Below, one piece after another: positions 24,658-35,775 of a DNA stretch of 64,000 nucleotides; the stretch's first letter is position 1; every line of letters begins with the position of its first letter. The stretch is from positions 1 through 64,000 of the forward strand of contig NZ_JAUXOD010000011.1 in the NCBI RefSeq assembly GCF_030682515.1, read 5' to 3'. A program made the translations under genes and the position numbers. The stretch comes from Hoeflea sp. Lineage in GTDB: Bacteria > Pseudomonadota > Alphaproteobacteria > Rhizobiales > Rhizobiaceae. The notes under the pieces were generated by a model that worked only from the letters and a program-made list of their open reading frames with translations, was not told the DNA's origin and did not search any database.

Positions 24658-25377
24658 AGGGCAGGCTCAGCTGTGGGCCGGGGCTGTCGATCAGGAGGAG
24701 CTCACCTTCAATATCCCGGCACTCCGGCCACGCCCCGAATTTGGCGGCTAAGCCAGTTCCTCGTGTCCGAAGACCGCAAGCTGAAGGTCGCAGATCCATT
24801 TCCTGTATCACTGCCCCCGCCGGCATTTCCGACTTTACGGTCCCGAACTGACCGCCCAAGACGTTCTTCTTCCTCCATCCTCCGCTCCTTCCACCGGCGA
24901 GCGCGGCCGAGATGTCGATCTTCCGGGCGCTCGATGCAGTCCCGCCGACAGGTGGGGACAAGCACGCTTATCAGCCGGCTTCAGCCACGGATCCACCACA
25001 TTGTGTCCCTAACTCGCTGACACTGCTCCATGTCTCTGGATCGAGAGGCGTCAGGATCGGCGCCGCTCTACCCCCTCACATTGTCCAGACCCAAGATGAC
25101 ACAAACCGTTGAATGCTGGCCGGGGCCTTGCCCGGCGCCGGTCCATAGTGCTGCGCGCGAGGCCCTCTCGCGCGCCATCCTCCCAACCCTGCCCTAACGG
25201 GCATTTCTTCTCAATCGCGGTGAAAGCTCCCCCGGCGTGTCCATCACGCAACGTAACCGCTGGTCTTTCAAAGTTAGCCCCACCTGGTGAACAACCCAGA
25301 CTTGGGCGCGTTTCAGTCTCAATCGCAGTGCAGCATTTTCTCAGTTTCGCGAGTGCAGTGCATGACAGGATGGTTAT
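24658..25377. other. Long intergenic stretch before ndvA
   Basis: 720 bases without a gene I can support. It holds a perfect stem-loop at 25153-25175 (GCGCGCGAG / CTCGCGCGC, 5-base loop) and a short stem at 25191-25202 (GCCC-TAAC-GGGC) followed by the pyrimidine-rich ATTTCTTCTC, a weak candidate terminator. A 107-codon minus-strand frame (24638-24961) overlaps the ATPase end but lacks recognisable motifs. The promoter for the ndvA-opgC unit should lie here. Confidence 0.45.
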
Positions 25378-27156
25378 TTGTCTCTCTTCAAGATCTATAT
25401 GCGGACGATGCAGCAGCTGGTTGCGGAAGGCTGGAAGGTGTCCGCCATATCCGCAGCCAATGTCGCCCTGGCGGTGATCATGATTGCCGAACCCATTCTC
25501 TTTGGCGAGATCATCCAGTCCATCGCCAACGGCACGGACCTCGTGTCGCGCATCGTCCTGTGGGCGGCACTGGGATGCTTTAACATCGTCGCACTGGTCC
25601 TGGTCGCCCGTGGTGCCGACCGCCTCGCGCACAGGCGCCGGTCCAGGGTGCTCACCGAGTCCTTCGAGCAGGTTATGTCAATGCCGATGGCCTGGCATCA
25701 TCGCCAGGGCACGTCCCAGGTACTGCACACCTTGCTTCGCGCCATCGAGACGTTGTTCACGCTGTGGCTCGGTTTCATGCGCCAGCATCTGGCGACCGTG
25801 GTCACGCTGGTCCTGCTCGTGCCGACCGCGCTGACGCTCGACTGGCGCATGGCGCTGGTGCTGGGCGGACTGGGCACCTCTTACGTGGCGATCAACCGGC
25901 TGGTGATGAACCGGACAAAGGCAGGCCAGGCCCAGGTGGAGCAGCATTATCACCAGGTCTTTTCCCATGTGTCGGATTCGATCGGCAATGTTTCGGTCAT
26001 GCAGAGCTACGGCCGGGTCGCCCAGGAAGCTGAAGCGCTGCGCCGCTTCACCGACGATCTTCTGAATGCCCAGTATCCGGTTCTCAACTGGTGGGCGCTG
26101 GGCAGCGCATTGCAGCGTCTGGCGGCGACCATTTCCATGACGATCGTTCTCATCATCGGCGCGCTGCTGGTCCAGCGCGGCGAGATGCGCATCGGCGACA
26201 TCGTCGCCTTCACCGGCTTTGCCGGCCTGCTGATCGGCCGGCTGGACCAGGTCACCGCTTTCTTCAACGAGATCTTCGAGGCGCGCGCGCGGCTCGAGCC
26301 GTTCTTCGCGCTCAAGGATTCGGTCGCCGAACGGGCCGACAGCAAGGGCGGTCTGAGCGTGGACCGTCTCAAGGGGCATGTCAGCTTTGACAAGGTCTCG
26401 TTCCAGTTCCCGGGCAGCGGGGAGGGTGTGCACGACATCAGCTTTAACGTGCCGGCCGGCAAGACCGTCGCCATTGTCGGCCCCACCGGCGCAGGCAAGA
26501 CCACCATCATCAACCTGTTGCAGCGTGTGTTCGATCCCGACAGCGGCAGCATTCGCATCGACGGCATCGACGTGCGTGACATGACGCGGCGTTCCCACAG
26601 CAATCAGATTGCCGCAGTGTTCCAGGAAGCCGGGCTGCTCAACCGGACCATCGAAGACAACATCCGCATCGGCAAGACCGACGCCGGCAATGAGGAAGTC
26701 CACGCTGCGGCCACGGCTGCCGCGGCGATGGAGTTCATCCTGTCCAAGCGCGAGGGATATGACACCCTTGTCGGCGAGCGCGGCGCCCAGCTGTCGGGTG
26801 GCGAGCGCCAGCGCATAGCGATCGCCCGCGCGGTGCTCAAGGACGCGCCGATCCTGGTGCTGGACGAAGCGACCAGTGCCCTGGATGTGGAGACCGAGCA
26901 ACTGGTCAAGAGCGCCATTGACCGGCTGCGCAAGGACCGGACTACCTTCATCATCGCGCACCGGCTCTCGACCGTCTGCGACGCCGACCTGGTGATCTTC
27001 GTCGATCACGGGCGGATCATCGAATTCGGCGAGTTCCAGCAGTTGGCCAATCGCGACAACGGTCGTTTCGCGGCTCTGTTGCGCGCAAGCGGCCTGCTGG
27101 CGAGCAAGGACCGGCTTCATGCCGTCGATCCGCTGCACCTGTCGGAAACGGCGTAA
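25378..27156 (+). CDS. ndvA: Cyclic beta-1,2-glucan exporter, ABC ATPase/permease
   Basis: A 592-residue half-transporter. The N-terminal transmembrane domain (~1-320) is followed by the ATPase domain with Walker A GPTGAGKTT (near 371), signature LSGGERQR, Walker B ILVLDEATSALD and the H-loop IIAHRLS. Length and the start MSLFKIYMRTMQ match NdvA/ChvA, which moves cyclic beta-1,2-glucan from the cytoplasm to the periplasm. The start is a TTG. The next gene, five bases downstream, is OpgC-like, which supports a role in osmoregulated periplasmic glucans. The glucan synthase is not in the window. Confidence 0.92.
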   Translation: MSLFKIYMRTMQQLVAEGWKVSAISAANVALAVIMIAEPILFGEIIQSIANGTDLVSRIVLWAALGCFNIVALVLVARGADRLAHRRRSRVLTESFEQVMSMPMAWHHRQGTSQVLHTLLRAIETLFTLWLGFMRQHLATVVTLVLLVPTALTLDWRMALVLGGLGTSYVAINRLVMNRTKAGQAQVEQHYHQVFSHVSDSIGNVSVMQSYGRVAQEAEALRRFTDDLLNAQYPVLNWWALGSALQRLAATISMTIVLIIGALLVQRGEMRIGDIVAFTGFAGLLIGRLDQVTAFFNEIFEARARLEPFFALKDSVAERADSKGGLSVDRLKGHVSFDKVSFQFPGSGEGVHDISFNVPAGKTVAIVGPTGAGKTTIINLLQRVFDPDSGSIRIDGIDVRDMTRRSHSNQIAAVFQEAGLLNRTIEDNIRIGKTDAGNEEVHAAATAAAAMEFILSKREGYDTLVGERGAQLSGGERQRIAIARAVLKDAPILVLDEATSALDVETEQLVKSAIDRLRKDRTTFIIAHRLSTVCDADLVIFVDHGRIIEFGEFQQLANRDNGRFAALLRASGLLASKDRLHAVDPLHLSETA

Positions 27157-27160
27157 CGCG

Positions 27161-28450
27161 ATGGGTGCTGCAGCCAAATCCGCCTTTCCCGGGAAACATG
27201 CGCCGTCCGGCCAAGTGGCCGAACGGGGATCGGTACCGGCGAACGCACGATCTCAGGCCCGAGACACGCGGATCGATGCGCTCAGGGCGTTCTGCCTCAT
27301 CACGATTTTCATCAATCATGTGCCCGGCAATCCGTTTGAGCCATTCACATCCAAGAATTTCGGCTTTTCCGACGCCGCCGAAGCCTTTGTGCTGATCTCA
27401 GGCGTTTCTGCCGCCTATGCCTACGGACTGAAGTTCCAGGTCGGCAGCCGGTTGCTCACCGCCATCCGGGCCTGGCGCCGCGCCGGCGTGCTTTACGTCG
27501 CCCATCTTGTCTCGACGCTTGTGACGCTCGCCATCTTTGCTTTTTTCTCGCTCCACTATGGCGCACCCGGACTGCTCCAAAGCATCAATATCGGGCCGGT
27601 GATCGCCGACCCGGCCCGCGCGCTTGTGGGACTCGTCACGCTCGGGCATCAGCTGGGCTACAACAATATCCTGCCGATGTATGGCGTGATCCTGCTGATG
27701 CTGCCGCTGTTGCTGCTGCTTGCGCAAGGGCGCATCGCCCTGATGCTGGCGGCTTCGGGCGCGCTCTGGCTGGCATGCGGACTGTTCACGGTGGCGCTGC
27801 CCACCTATCCCGGCGGCAATTTCTGGTTCATCAACCCGTTGTCCTGGCAATTCCTGTTTGTCATCGGCATCGCCGCAAACATGCATGTGCGGCGGGGCGG
27901 CAGGATCCCGGCTTCGGTGCCGCTGCAGGTCGCGAGCATCCTCTATCTGCTGCTGTCGCTGGCCTGGGTGAAGGTCCCTTTCTGGGGCGTTGACGTTTCC
28001 TTCGGCCTGCCCGCGGTTCTCACAGGCTTCGACAAGACATTCCTGTCGGTTCCGCGGCTCGCGCATGTCCTGGCCATGGCCTATCTTCTGGCCACGGTGC
28101 CTGCGCTTTCCAATGTCTGGCGGGTGTCGCACCGCAATCCGCTCGCGGTCATGGGCCGTCATGCCCTGCCGGTGTTCATCGCCGGCACGCTGCTGGCGAT
28201 GCTGGCGCAGGCCTGGACCTTGACCCATGCGAGCGGAGCGATGACGCTAGGCCTGATGGTTCTTGCCGGTCTCATCGCACAGGTGGCCCTCGCCTATTAT
28301 CTCGAATGGCTCGGCAGCCTGAAGGCGGCGGCCAAACGGCCTGCCGAAACCATGCAGATGGTTGCCGCTGTCGACGTGCCGCTGCCCGCTGGCGCCCGTG
28401 GGCTGGAGGCGCGGCCAGACAGGGCGCCGCCGGTTCGGGTTGCGTCGTGA
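27161..28450 (+). CDS. opgC: OpgC-like glucan-modifying membrane protein
   Basis: About 429 residues with roughly ten membrane segments after a basic 35-residue N-terminus. The opening TRIDALRAFCLITIFINHVPGNPFE and the later NILPMYGVILLMLP are characteristic of the OpgC family (acyltransferase-3-like), which adds succinyl groups to osmoregulated periplasmic glucans. It follows ndvA by four bases, so export and decoration of cyclic glucan are probably co-expressed. The ATG at 27161 fits the gene junction; the in-frame ATG at 27119 lies within ndvA. Confidence 0.85.
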   Translation: MGAAAKSAFPGKHAPSGQVAERGSVPANARSQARDTRIDALRAFCLITIFINHVPGNPFEPFTSKNFGFSDAAEAFVLISGVSAAYAYGLKFQVGSRLLTAIRAWRRAGVLYVAHLVSTLVTLAIFAFFSLHYGAPGLLQSINIGPVIADPARALVGLVTLGHQLGYNNILPMYGVILLMLPLLLLLAQGRIALMLAASGALWLACGLFTVALPTYPGGNFWFINPLSWQFLFVIGIAANMHVRRGGRIPASVPLQVASILYLLLSLAWVKVPFWGVDVSFGLPAVLTGFDKTFLSVPRLAHVLAMAYLLATVPALSNVWRVSHRNPLAVMGRHALPVFIAGTLLAMLAQAWTLTHASGAMTLGLMVLAGLIAQVALAYYLEWLGSLKAAAKRPAETMQMVAAVDVPLPAGARGLEARPDRAPPVRVAS

Positions 28451-28523
28451 TCCGCTTGTGCGGGCGCATCGGCAACTTGGTCTGAGGGCAGCCGAGAGCC
28501 GGAGATTCCCAGGCCCGGGACCT

Positions 28524-28769
28524 TTATTTCAGCCTTGCTGACAGATAGGTCGCAGCCTTGGACGGCGTTTCGATCAGGACATAATCATCCTCGGGAATAT
28601 CCACCCCCAGTCTTTGATGCAGAGCCGCCACGAGATTGAGCACATCCATGGAATCGAGCTCGAGATCGTCCTGGAGTTGGTCGTCGCGGCCGATCTTTGC
28701 TGGATCGAGGTCGGGGGCGATGTTGACAAGTTCCTCGATGAACAGGGCGTAGAGTGTCTCGTATGTCAT
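28524..28769 (-). CDS. Acyl carrier protein
   Basis: An 81-residue acidic, all-helical carrier protein. The phosphopantetheine attachment serine is S40 in LELDSMDV. It is the last gene of the operon acsA - E1 - E2 - ACP and its ATG overlaps the E2 stop by 4 bases. A dedicated ACP in an operon with a 2-oxo acid dehydrogenase is unusual. It may accept an acyl group made by this complex, or serve lipoyl/octanoyl supply. It is not the housekeeping AcpP, which normally sits with fab genes. Confidence 0.9.
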   Translation of the reverse strand: MTYETLYALFIEELVNIAPDLDPAKIGRDDQLQDDLELDSMDVLNLVAALHQRLGVDIPEDDYVLIETPSKAATYLSARLK

Positions 28770-30082
28770 AGGGCCTCCGGGGATTGCAGCAGCTGGTCGA
28801 TCTCGGTGAGAAAGCGGGCGCCACGCCGGCCGTCGCTGGTCCGGTGATCCGCCGCAAGCGTCACCGCCACGGCCTGGCGGACCTGAACAGCGTCGCCAAC
28901 GACCCGCGCCACCGCGCGCGGCGTTCCGAAGGTCACCAGCGCCACCTGCGGCGGATAGATCACGCCGGTCATCTGGTCGACGCCGCGCTCGCCCAGGCTC
29001 GAGACGGTGATCGTGCCGCTGGTCATCTCAGAGGAGCGAAGCCGTCCCGCGCGGGCCCGGGCGACCAGGTCGCGCATGGCGGCCATGACTTCGGCAAGGG
29101 ACTTTTCATCCGTTGCCGGGATCGCCGGGGCAACCAGCCCGCCCCCACGCAAGGCGACCGCGACACCCGCATTGACGATGTCCGATGGACGGTAGGCGCC
29201 CTGCTCGCAAGTCCCGTTCAATCCGTCAACGGACTTTGCGGCCAGAGACGCGGCCTTGACGAACAGCGCGCCCATCAGCAACCGGCCGGCCGGGTCCAGA
29301 CCGGCATTCTTCGCCGCCAGCCATTCGGTGGCGCGGTGAAGATCGATCTCATGAGTCATGTAGTAATGCGGGATCTCCCGCTTGGACCGGGCCATGGCCG
29401 CGGCAATGCCCTGGCGCATGGCGTCGATGTCGAAGCCCCTGACAGGTTTTGAGGGAGATGCCGGGCCGGTTGCGGGTGCTTCCGCGGGTTGGGCCCCGGC
29501 GCGCTCGACATCAGCCCGCACGATCGCCCCGCCCGGCCAGGAGCCGGTGACGCGGGCGAGATCGATGCCTCTTTCCGCCGCCAGGGCGCGTGCTGCGGGA
29601 GAGGCTGCGATGCTCGCGCCCGGCAGACCGGCGTGCGGGATCGGGAGGGAAGAAGAGAGCGGCAGGGCGGTTGGTTCGGGGCGATCCGCCGCGGGCGCCG
29701 GCGCGGTCTCCGTCGCCGGTGTCGCCAGGGTTTGTTCGGCCGGGGCCACGGGCGCCCGTATCTCTGGCGGCTCCGCACCTGAGGGCGCCGCAGGCGGCGG
29801 GACTTCCACCACCGGAACCGGTTTCTGCACCGGGGCGGGTCCGGCGGTTCCATCGCCGATCAAGGCCAGGGCGGCGCCGACGGGAAGCGTGGCGCCCAAT
29901 TCGGCCTCGAGCGACTGGACGATCCCGTCCTCGAAGATCTCGATCTCGATTGCTCCCTTCTGGGTCTCGACCACGGCGACGACGTCTCCGCGATGGACCG
30001 CATCGCCGGGCTTGACCAGCCATTCGACGAGCTTGCCATCCTCCATGTCGGCGCCAAGCGAAGGCATGACGAAGATGCTCAT
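28766..30082 (-). CDS. 2-oxo acid dehydrogenase E2 (dihydrolipoamide acyltransferase)
   Basis: 438 residues with the E2 layout. An N-terminal lipoyl domain (~1-78) carries the lipoylated K42 in [13 protein letters not shown] long Ala/Pro-rich linker (~80-150) follows. The peripheral-subunit-binding domain is at ~160-195 ([18 protein letters not shown]). The C-terminal acyltransferase core ends with [14 protein letters not shown] (H-x3-DG). The start at 30082 forms TGATG with the E1 stop. The frame runs upstream into E1 but family homology begins at [10 protein letters not shown]. No E3 gene is nearby, so the complex would share E3 from elsewhere. Confidence 0.9.
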   Translation of the reverse strand: MSIFVMPSLGADMEDGKLVEWLVKPGDAVHRGDVVAVVETQKGAIEIEIFEDGIVQSLEAELGATLPVGAALALIGDGTAGPAPVQKPVPVVEVPPPAAPSGAEPPEIRAPVAPAEQTLATPATETAPAPAADRPEPTALPLSSSLPIPHAGLPGASIAASPAARALAAERGIDLARVTGSWPGGAIVRADVERAGAQPAEAPATGPASPSKPVRGFDIDAMRQGIAAAMARSKREIPHYYMTHEIDLHRATEWLAAKNAGLDPAGRLLMGALFVKAASLAAKSVDGLNGTCEQGAYRPSDIVNAGVAVALRGGGLVAPAIPATDEKSLAEVMAAMRDLVARARAGRLRSSEMTSGTITVSSLGERGVDQMTGVIYPPQVALVTFGTPRAVARVVGDAVQVRQAVAVTLAADHRTSDGRRGARFLTEIDQLLQSPEAL

Positions 30083-32084
30083 CAGACCTGTCCCCGCCCC
30101 ATGGCGGCGCGGGCCGCGGCAATGATGTCGGGAACCTGCGGGATTGATGCGGCTTCGAGATGGGCCGGATAGGGGATCGGCACCTCCTTTGCGCAGACCC
30201 GGGCAAGCGGCGCATCGAGATGCCAGAAGGCCTGCTCCGAGATCCGCGCCATGATCTCGGCCGAGATCGAGCCGCTGCGCCAGCCCTCGTCGACGACCAC
30301 CGCCCTGCGGGTCCGGGCCAGGGACGCCATGATCGTGGCGTCGTCCAGGGGCCTGAGAGACCGCAGGTCGATCACCTCCGCCTCGATGCCCTCGGCCGCG
30401 AGTTTCTCCGCCGCCTCCAGCGTCTTCCACAGCGAGCCGCCATAGGTGATCAGGCTGACATCACGGCCGCTTCTCCTGATTGCGGCGCGATCGATCTCCA
30501 CCGCGCCGGCGGCCTCGTCGATCGGGCCGGTCATGTTGTAGAGCATCACGTTCTCGAAGATCAGCACCGGATCGGGGTCCTGAAGCGCGGTCCAGAGCAT
30601 GCCCCGCGCATCCTCGATCGTGGCGGGGGCCAGTACGCGCAGGCCGGGGATATGGGCATACCAGCCTTCGAGGCTGTGGGAGTGCTGGGCGGCGAGCTGC
30701 TTGCCCGCCCCGGTCGCCATCCGGATCACCAGCGGCACGCCGAACTGCCCGCCCGACATGTGGCGGATGGTGGCGGCGGTGTTCATGATCTGGTCGAGCG
30801 CCAGCAGGGAAAAATTGACCGTCATCAGCTCGACGATGGGCCTCAGGCCAACGGCGGCGGCGCCGATGCCGAACCCGGTGAAGCCTGATTCAGACAGCGG
30901 CGTGTCGCGGATGCGGGCCTCGCCGAACTCCGTCATCAGACCCTTGGTCACGGCATAGCAGCCGCCATAAGCTCCCACATCCTCGCCCATCAGAAAGACA
31001 CGCTCGTCGCGGATCATCGCGTCGCGGATCGCCTGCCTGACCGCCTCGCGATAGGTGACCTCCTGGGTCCTGCCCGAAGGTGTGGCGGGAGCCGGTGCTG
31101 GCGCCGGGGCATCGGCCACGACATGGCGCAACAGCGTCTCCACCGGCTCCCATGTCCCGGCCTCCGCGAAGGCCACGGCATCGGTGATTTCCGCGCCAAC
31201 CTCGGCCTCGATGTGGGCGATGTCGCTGTCCTGGAGAAGATGGTTCTCCAGAAGCCATCCCTGGAAGCGAACTATGGGTCCCTTGGCGCGGAATCTGGCG
31301 ACCTCTTCCTTGTCGCGATAGAGCTGGGCGTCGAACATGGAATGGGCGCGGAACCGGTAGGTGAGACATTCGAGGAAATAGGGCTTGCCGGTCGCGCGAA
31401 TGCTGGCGATCGCCCGCCGGGTGGCCGCTTCAACCGCGACCACGTCCTGCCCGTCCACGGTCTCCGAAGCCATGCCGTAGGCCGCCGCCTTGGCATGGAT
31501 GTCGGTTTCCGATTCGGAGCGGGCGAGGGCGGTGCCCATGGCATAGCCATTGTTCTCGCAGACAAACAGCGCCGGCACCTGCCAGAGCTGCGCGAGATTC
31601 ATCGTCTCGTGAAATTCCCCCTCCGCAACGGCCCCCTCTCCGAAGAAGCACACGGTGATGCCCGGAGCGCCGGACAGCTTGTCGCCCAGCGCCAGGCCGC
31701 CCGCCAGGGGCAGTCCGCCGCCGACGATGGCGTTGCCGCCATAGAAGTTTGTGGGCGCATGGAACAGATGCATCGACCCGCCCCGCCCGCCCGAACAGCC
31801 CTCGGCCTTGCCGTACATCTCGGCCATGACCTCGCGCATGGGCACGCCGCGGGCCAGTGCCTGACCGTGCTCGCGGTAGGTCGCCACGATCCGGTCCTCG
31901 GCACCAAGCACTGAAATGACCCCCATGGCGATCGCCTCTTCGCCATCATAGAGATGCAGGAACCCGCGGATCTTCTGCTGCGTGTAGAGTTCGGCGCACT
32001 TGTCCTCGAACTGGCGGATGCGGATCATGCCCTTGAGCAGGTCGGTGACATGGGCTCGCGACAGGTTGGTCTTGTCAGCCTTGG

Positions 32085-32088
<4 letters not shown>
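30082..32088 (-). CDS. 2-oxo acid dehydrogenase E1, fused alpha and beta subunits
   Basis: A 668-residue fusion. Residues ~1-325 are the E1-alpha part with the thiamine diphosphate motif [17 protein letters not shown]...ENNGYAMGT. An Ala/Pro linker (APAPAPAP) lies at ~330-340. Residues ~345-668 are E1-beta ([36 protein letters not shown]). It would decarboxylate pyruvate, acetoin or a branched-chain 2-oxo acid and pass the acyl group to E2. Alphaproteobacterial housekeeping PDH has separate subunit genes, so this is a second, specialised complex. Its start overlaps the acsA stop (ATGA). Confidence 0.9.
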
Positions 32089-33824
<1,736 letters not shown>

Positions 33825-33845
33825 CGGCAATCCTCCCTGTCTGGC

Positions 33846-33887
33846 AGTATTGCGGCTGCGGGGCGCGGCATCATTGATCGACATCAA
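33846..33887 (-). promoter_or_regulatory. FixK/FNR box and class II promoter of the acsA operon
   Basis: TTGATCGACATCAA at 33874-33887 is a perfect TTGAT-N4-ATCAA anaerobox (on the minus strand TTGATGTCGATCAA). On the minus strand exactly 22 bases separate it from AATACT, a 4-of-6 match to the -10 consensus. That is the spacing of a class II FNR promoter with the box centred at -41.5. The implied start site lies about 15 bases before the acsA start codon. The motif and spacing are directly visible; activation by FixK or FnrN is inferred. Confidence 0.75.
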
Positions 33888-33981
33888 GGAAAAGGATCAG
33901 GCGGAGGAGGAGGCCTTCCTGATGTTCGCCAGGAAAGTTTCGTTCATGACGGCCGATGCCGTGCTTCAAACGGAATTCCGG

Positions 33982-35508
33982 TCAATCCGTAAACAGCGCC
34001 GCCGCAACCCGGTCTGTGACCTGTTCCAATGTGCCGCTGGTGTCGATCTCGGTCCAGCTCACCGGCCCGGTTCCGCGCTCGAGTTGCGCGCGCAAAACCG
34101 TGGCATCGGCATCCGAGGCATCTGAGGTGCGGGCGGAAATGCGGCGCTCAAGCGTCTCGGGATCGGACGTCAACCAGACGCCATGGAACGGGACGCCGAG
34201 ACGAGCGGCAAGCCGGCCCACGGCCTCGCGATCGGCTGCGGCGAGAAATGTTGCGTCGACAATGACGCTGTGCCCGGCAAGCAGGACCTGCTCGGCTTCG
34301 TCCAGCAGCCGCGCGTAGAGATCCCTGTTGATTTCGGACCGGTAGGCATCCTCGGGCAGCCGGACCAATGGTTCCACACCAAACATCGCCTTGCGTTCCA
34401 GGTCGCTGCGCAGGTGGACGGCTCCGGGAGAGGGCGCGAGCTTTGGAGCGAGACGAACGGCAATCGTCGTCTTGCCCGAACCCGAGAGCCCTCCGACGGC
34501 CACCAGCATGGGCGGAGATGGATCGAGGAAATCGATGGCCTGCCCGAGGTAATTCCGGGCCTCGCGGACGATATCGTCGTCGACGGCGCCGGACATGGTC
34601 TGCACCGCGACCATCGAGCGGATCGCGGCGCGAATGCTCAGGAACAGCGGCAGTGTGGCAAGTCCCGCGTAGTCCCGGGTTTGGCGAAGATAGCTGTTCT
34701 GCAGGGCGTTGGCTTGACCGGACAGTCCCCGGTGGAGCAGGTCCATCACCAGGAAGGCGAAGTCGTAGACCATGTCGCAGGTCCCCAGCCGTTCGTCGAA
34801 TTCGAGTGCGTCAAAGGGCACAGGCTGACCCTCGATCATGACCAGGTTCTTCAGGTGCAGATCGCTGTGGCACCGGCGCACGCGTCCTTCGCCGGACCGC
34901 TGCAACAGAAGCGACGCAAGGTCGCGGAAGGTTCGATCCGTTCGCCCGAAATACACGGCCAGCCTGTCACGGCCGAGAATGGAGTCCATCGGGGCAAGCG
35001 CTTCGCGCAGTTCCTCGATGATGTCGCCGATCAGCGCCGCGCCATCGGACGGGCGTATCTCGGCGGCGGCGTGGAGACCGGCGACAACGCGGCCCAGCCT
35101 GTCGGCAAGATCGTTCGTCAGCTTTCCGGCGTCGGCGATGGAGGTCAACTCGTCCTCGCGCCGGAACCTGTGCATCCGGAGGGCGTACTCAACCGGCGTC
35201 CCCTTGCCGTCGAGAGCCAACCGGCCCGCACCGTCGCGGGTGATCTTCACCACCCGATCATAGATCGCCGGAGCCGCCGGAGCGTTCAGGGCAAGTTCGC
35301 GCGCGATGACCTCGCGGCGGGCGTCGAGCGTGCTGAAATCGAGGTAGTTGTATTTGACCGCGCGCTTGATCTTGTAGGCCATATCGCCGGCGAGGAAGAC
35401 GTGGGCCGAGTGCGTGGTGATCATCTCGACCGGCGCGTCGATCCCGTAGGTTGCAGGATCGCTGAGAAATGTCACGACTTCGGTCTGGTCGGTCGGGTCC
35501 GGATTCAT
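33982..35508 (-). CDS. Bifunctional APH-like kinase / P-loop ATPase protein
   Basis: 508 residues. The N-terminal half resembles aminoglycoside phosphotransferases (catalytic loop RRCHSDLHLKNLV, then PFDALEFDERLGTCD). The C-terminal third (~335-508) is an AAA/zeta-type P-loop kinase domain with VGGLSGSGKTTIA (about residue 340). Such fusions are annotated as APH/ATP-binding proteins and are not true antibiotic-resistance enzymes; their substrate is unknown. I chose the ATG at 35508; the frame is open to 35700 but that part is low in conservation. It lies on the same strand as, and upstream of, the anaerobox-controlled acsA operon. Confidence 0.78.
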   Translation of the reverse strand: MNPDPTDQTEVVTFLSDPATYGIDAPVEMITTHSAHVFLAGDMAYKIKRAVKYNYLDFSTLDARREVIARELALNAPAAPAIYDRVVKITRDGAGRLALDGKGTPVEYALRMHRFRREDELTSIADAGKLTNDLADRLGRVVAGLHAAAEIRPSDGAALIGDIIEELREALAPMDSILGRDRLAVYFGRTDRTFRDLASLLLQRSGEGRVRRCHSDLHLKNLVMIEGQPVPFDALEFDERLGTCDMVYDFAFLVMDLLHRGLSGQANALQNSYLRQTRDYAGLATLPLFLSIRAAIRSMVAVQTMSGAVDDDIVREARNYLGQAIDFLDPSPPMLVAVGGLSGSGKTTIAVRLAPKLAPSPGAVHLRSDLERKAMFGVEPLVRLPEDAYRSEINRDLYARLLDEAEQVLLAGHSVIVDATFLAAADREAVGRLAARLGVPFHGVWLTSDPETLERRISARTSDASDADATVLRAQLERGTGPVSWTEIDTSGTLEQVTDRVAAALFTD

Positions 35509-35775
35509 CGCCTTGCCACTCCGGCCGGGGCACTCGTCATCGTCAGCATGCGCCAGAACCCCTTGTTTGCTTTTCCCGGTTTCAGCTTGAGTCCCACGGA
35601 CGCGGCGGTCAAGGGACCAGAAGCCTCCGGCCGAGATCATCTTCCAGACACCTTCCCTTAGAGCCTTCCCATGACGGCCGGGCAATTGTCCCTTGGACAT
35701 AAGATCGCATCAGGCGTCGCCTCCAGTGCGTCGCGCCGAAGTCCGGCGCCGACGGCCGCAGGGCTGCGACTAAGC

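Noticed and set aside
24638-24961. 107-codon minus-strand frame in the gap before ndvA
   Set aside because: It overlaps the ATPase end, has no convincing ribosome-binding site or family match. Its C-terminal part looks somewhat protein-like, so a relic is possible but unsupported.
25678-27177. 499-codon minus-strand open frame
   Set aside because: It is antisense to ndvA, which carries all ABC motifs; the mirror frame has none.
28524-28769. ACP considered as the housekeeping AcpP
   Set aside because: It sits at the end of a dehydrogenase operon, not with fab genes, and reads LELDSMDV rather than the very conserved AcpP DLGADSLD motif.
33982-35508. APH-like domain considered as an aminoglycoside resistance gene
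   Set aside because: The fusion with a P-loop kinase is characteristic of a widespread non-resistance family, and there is no resistance context.
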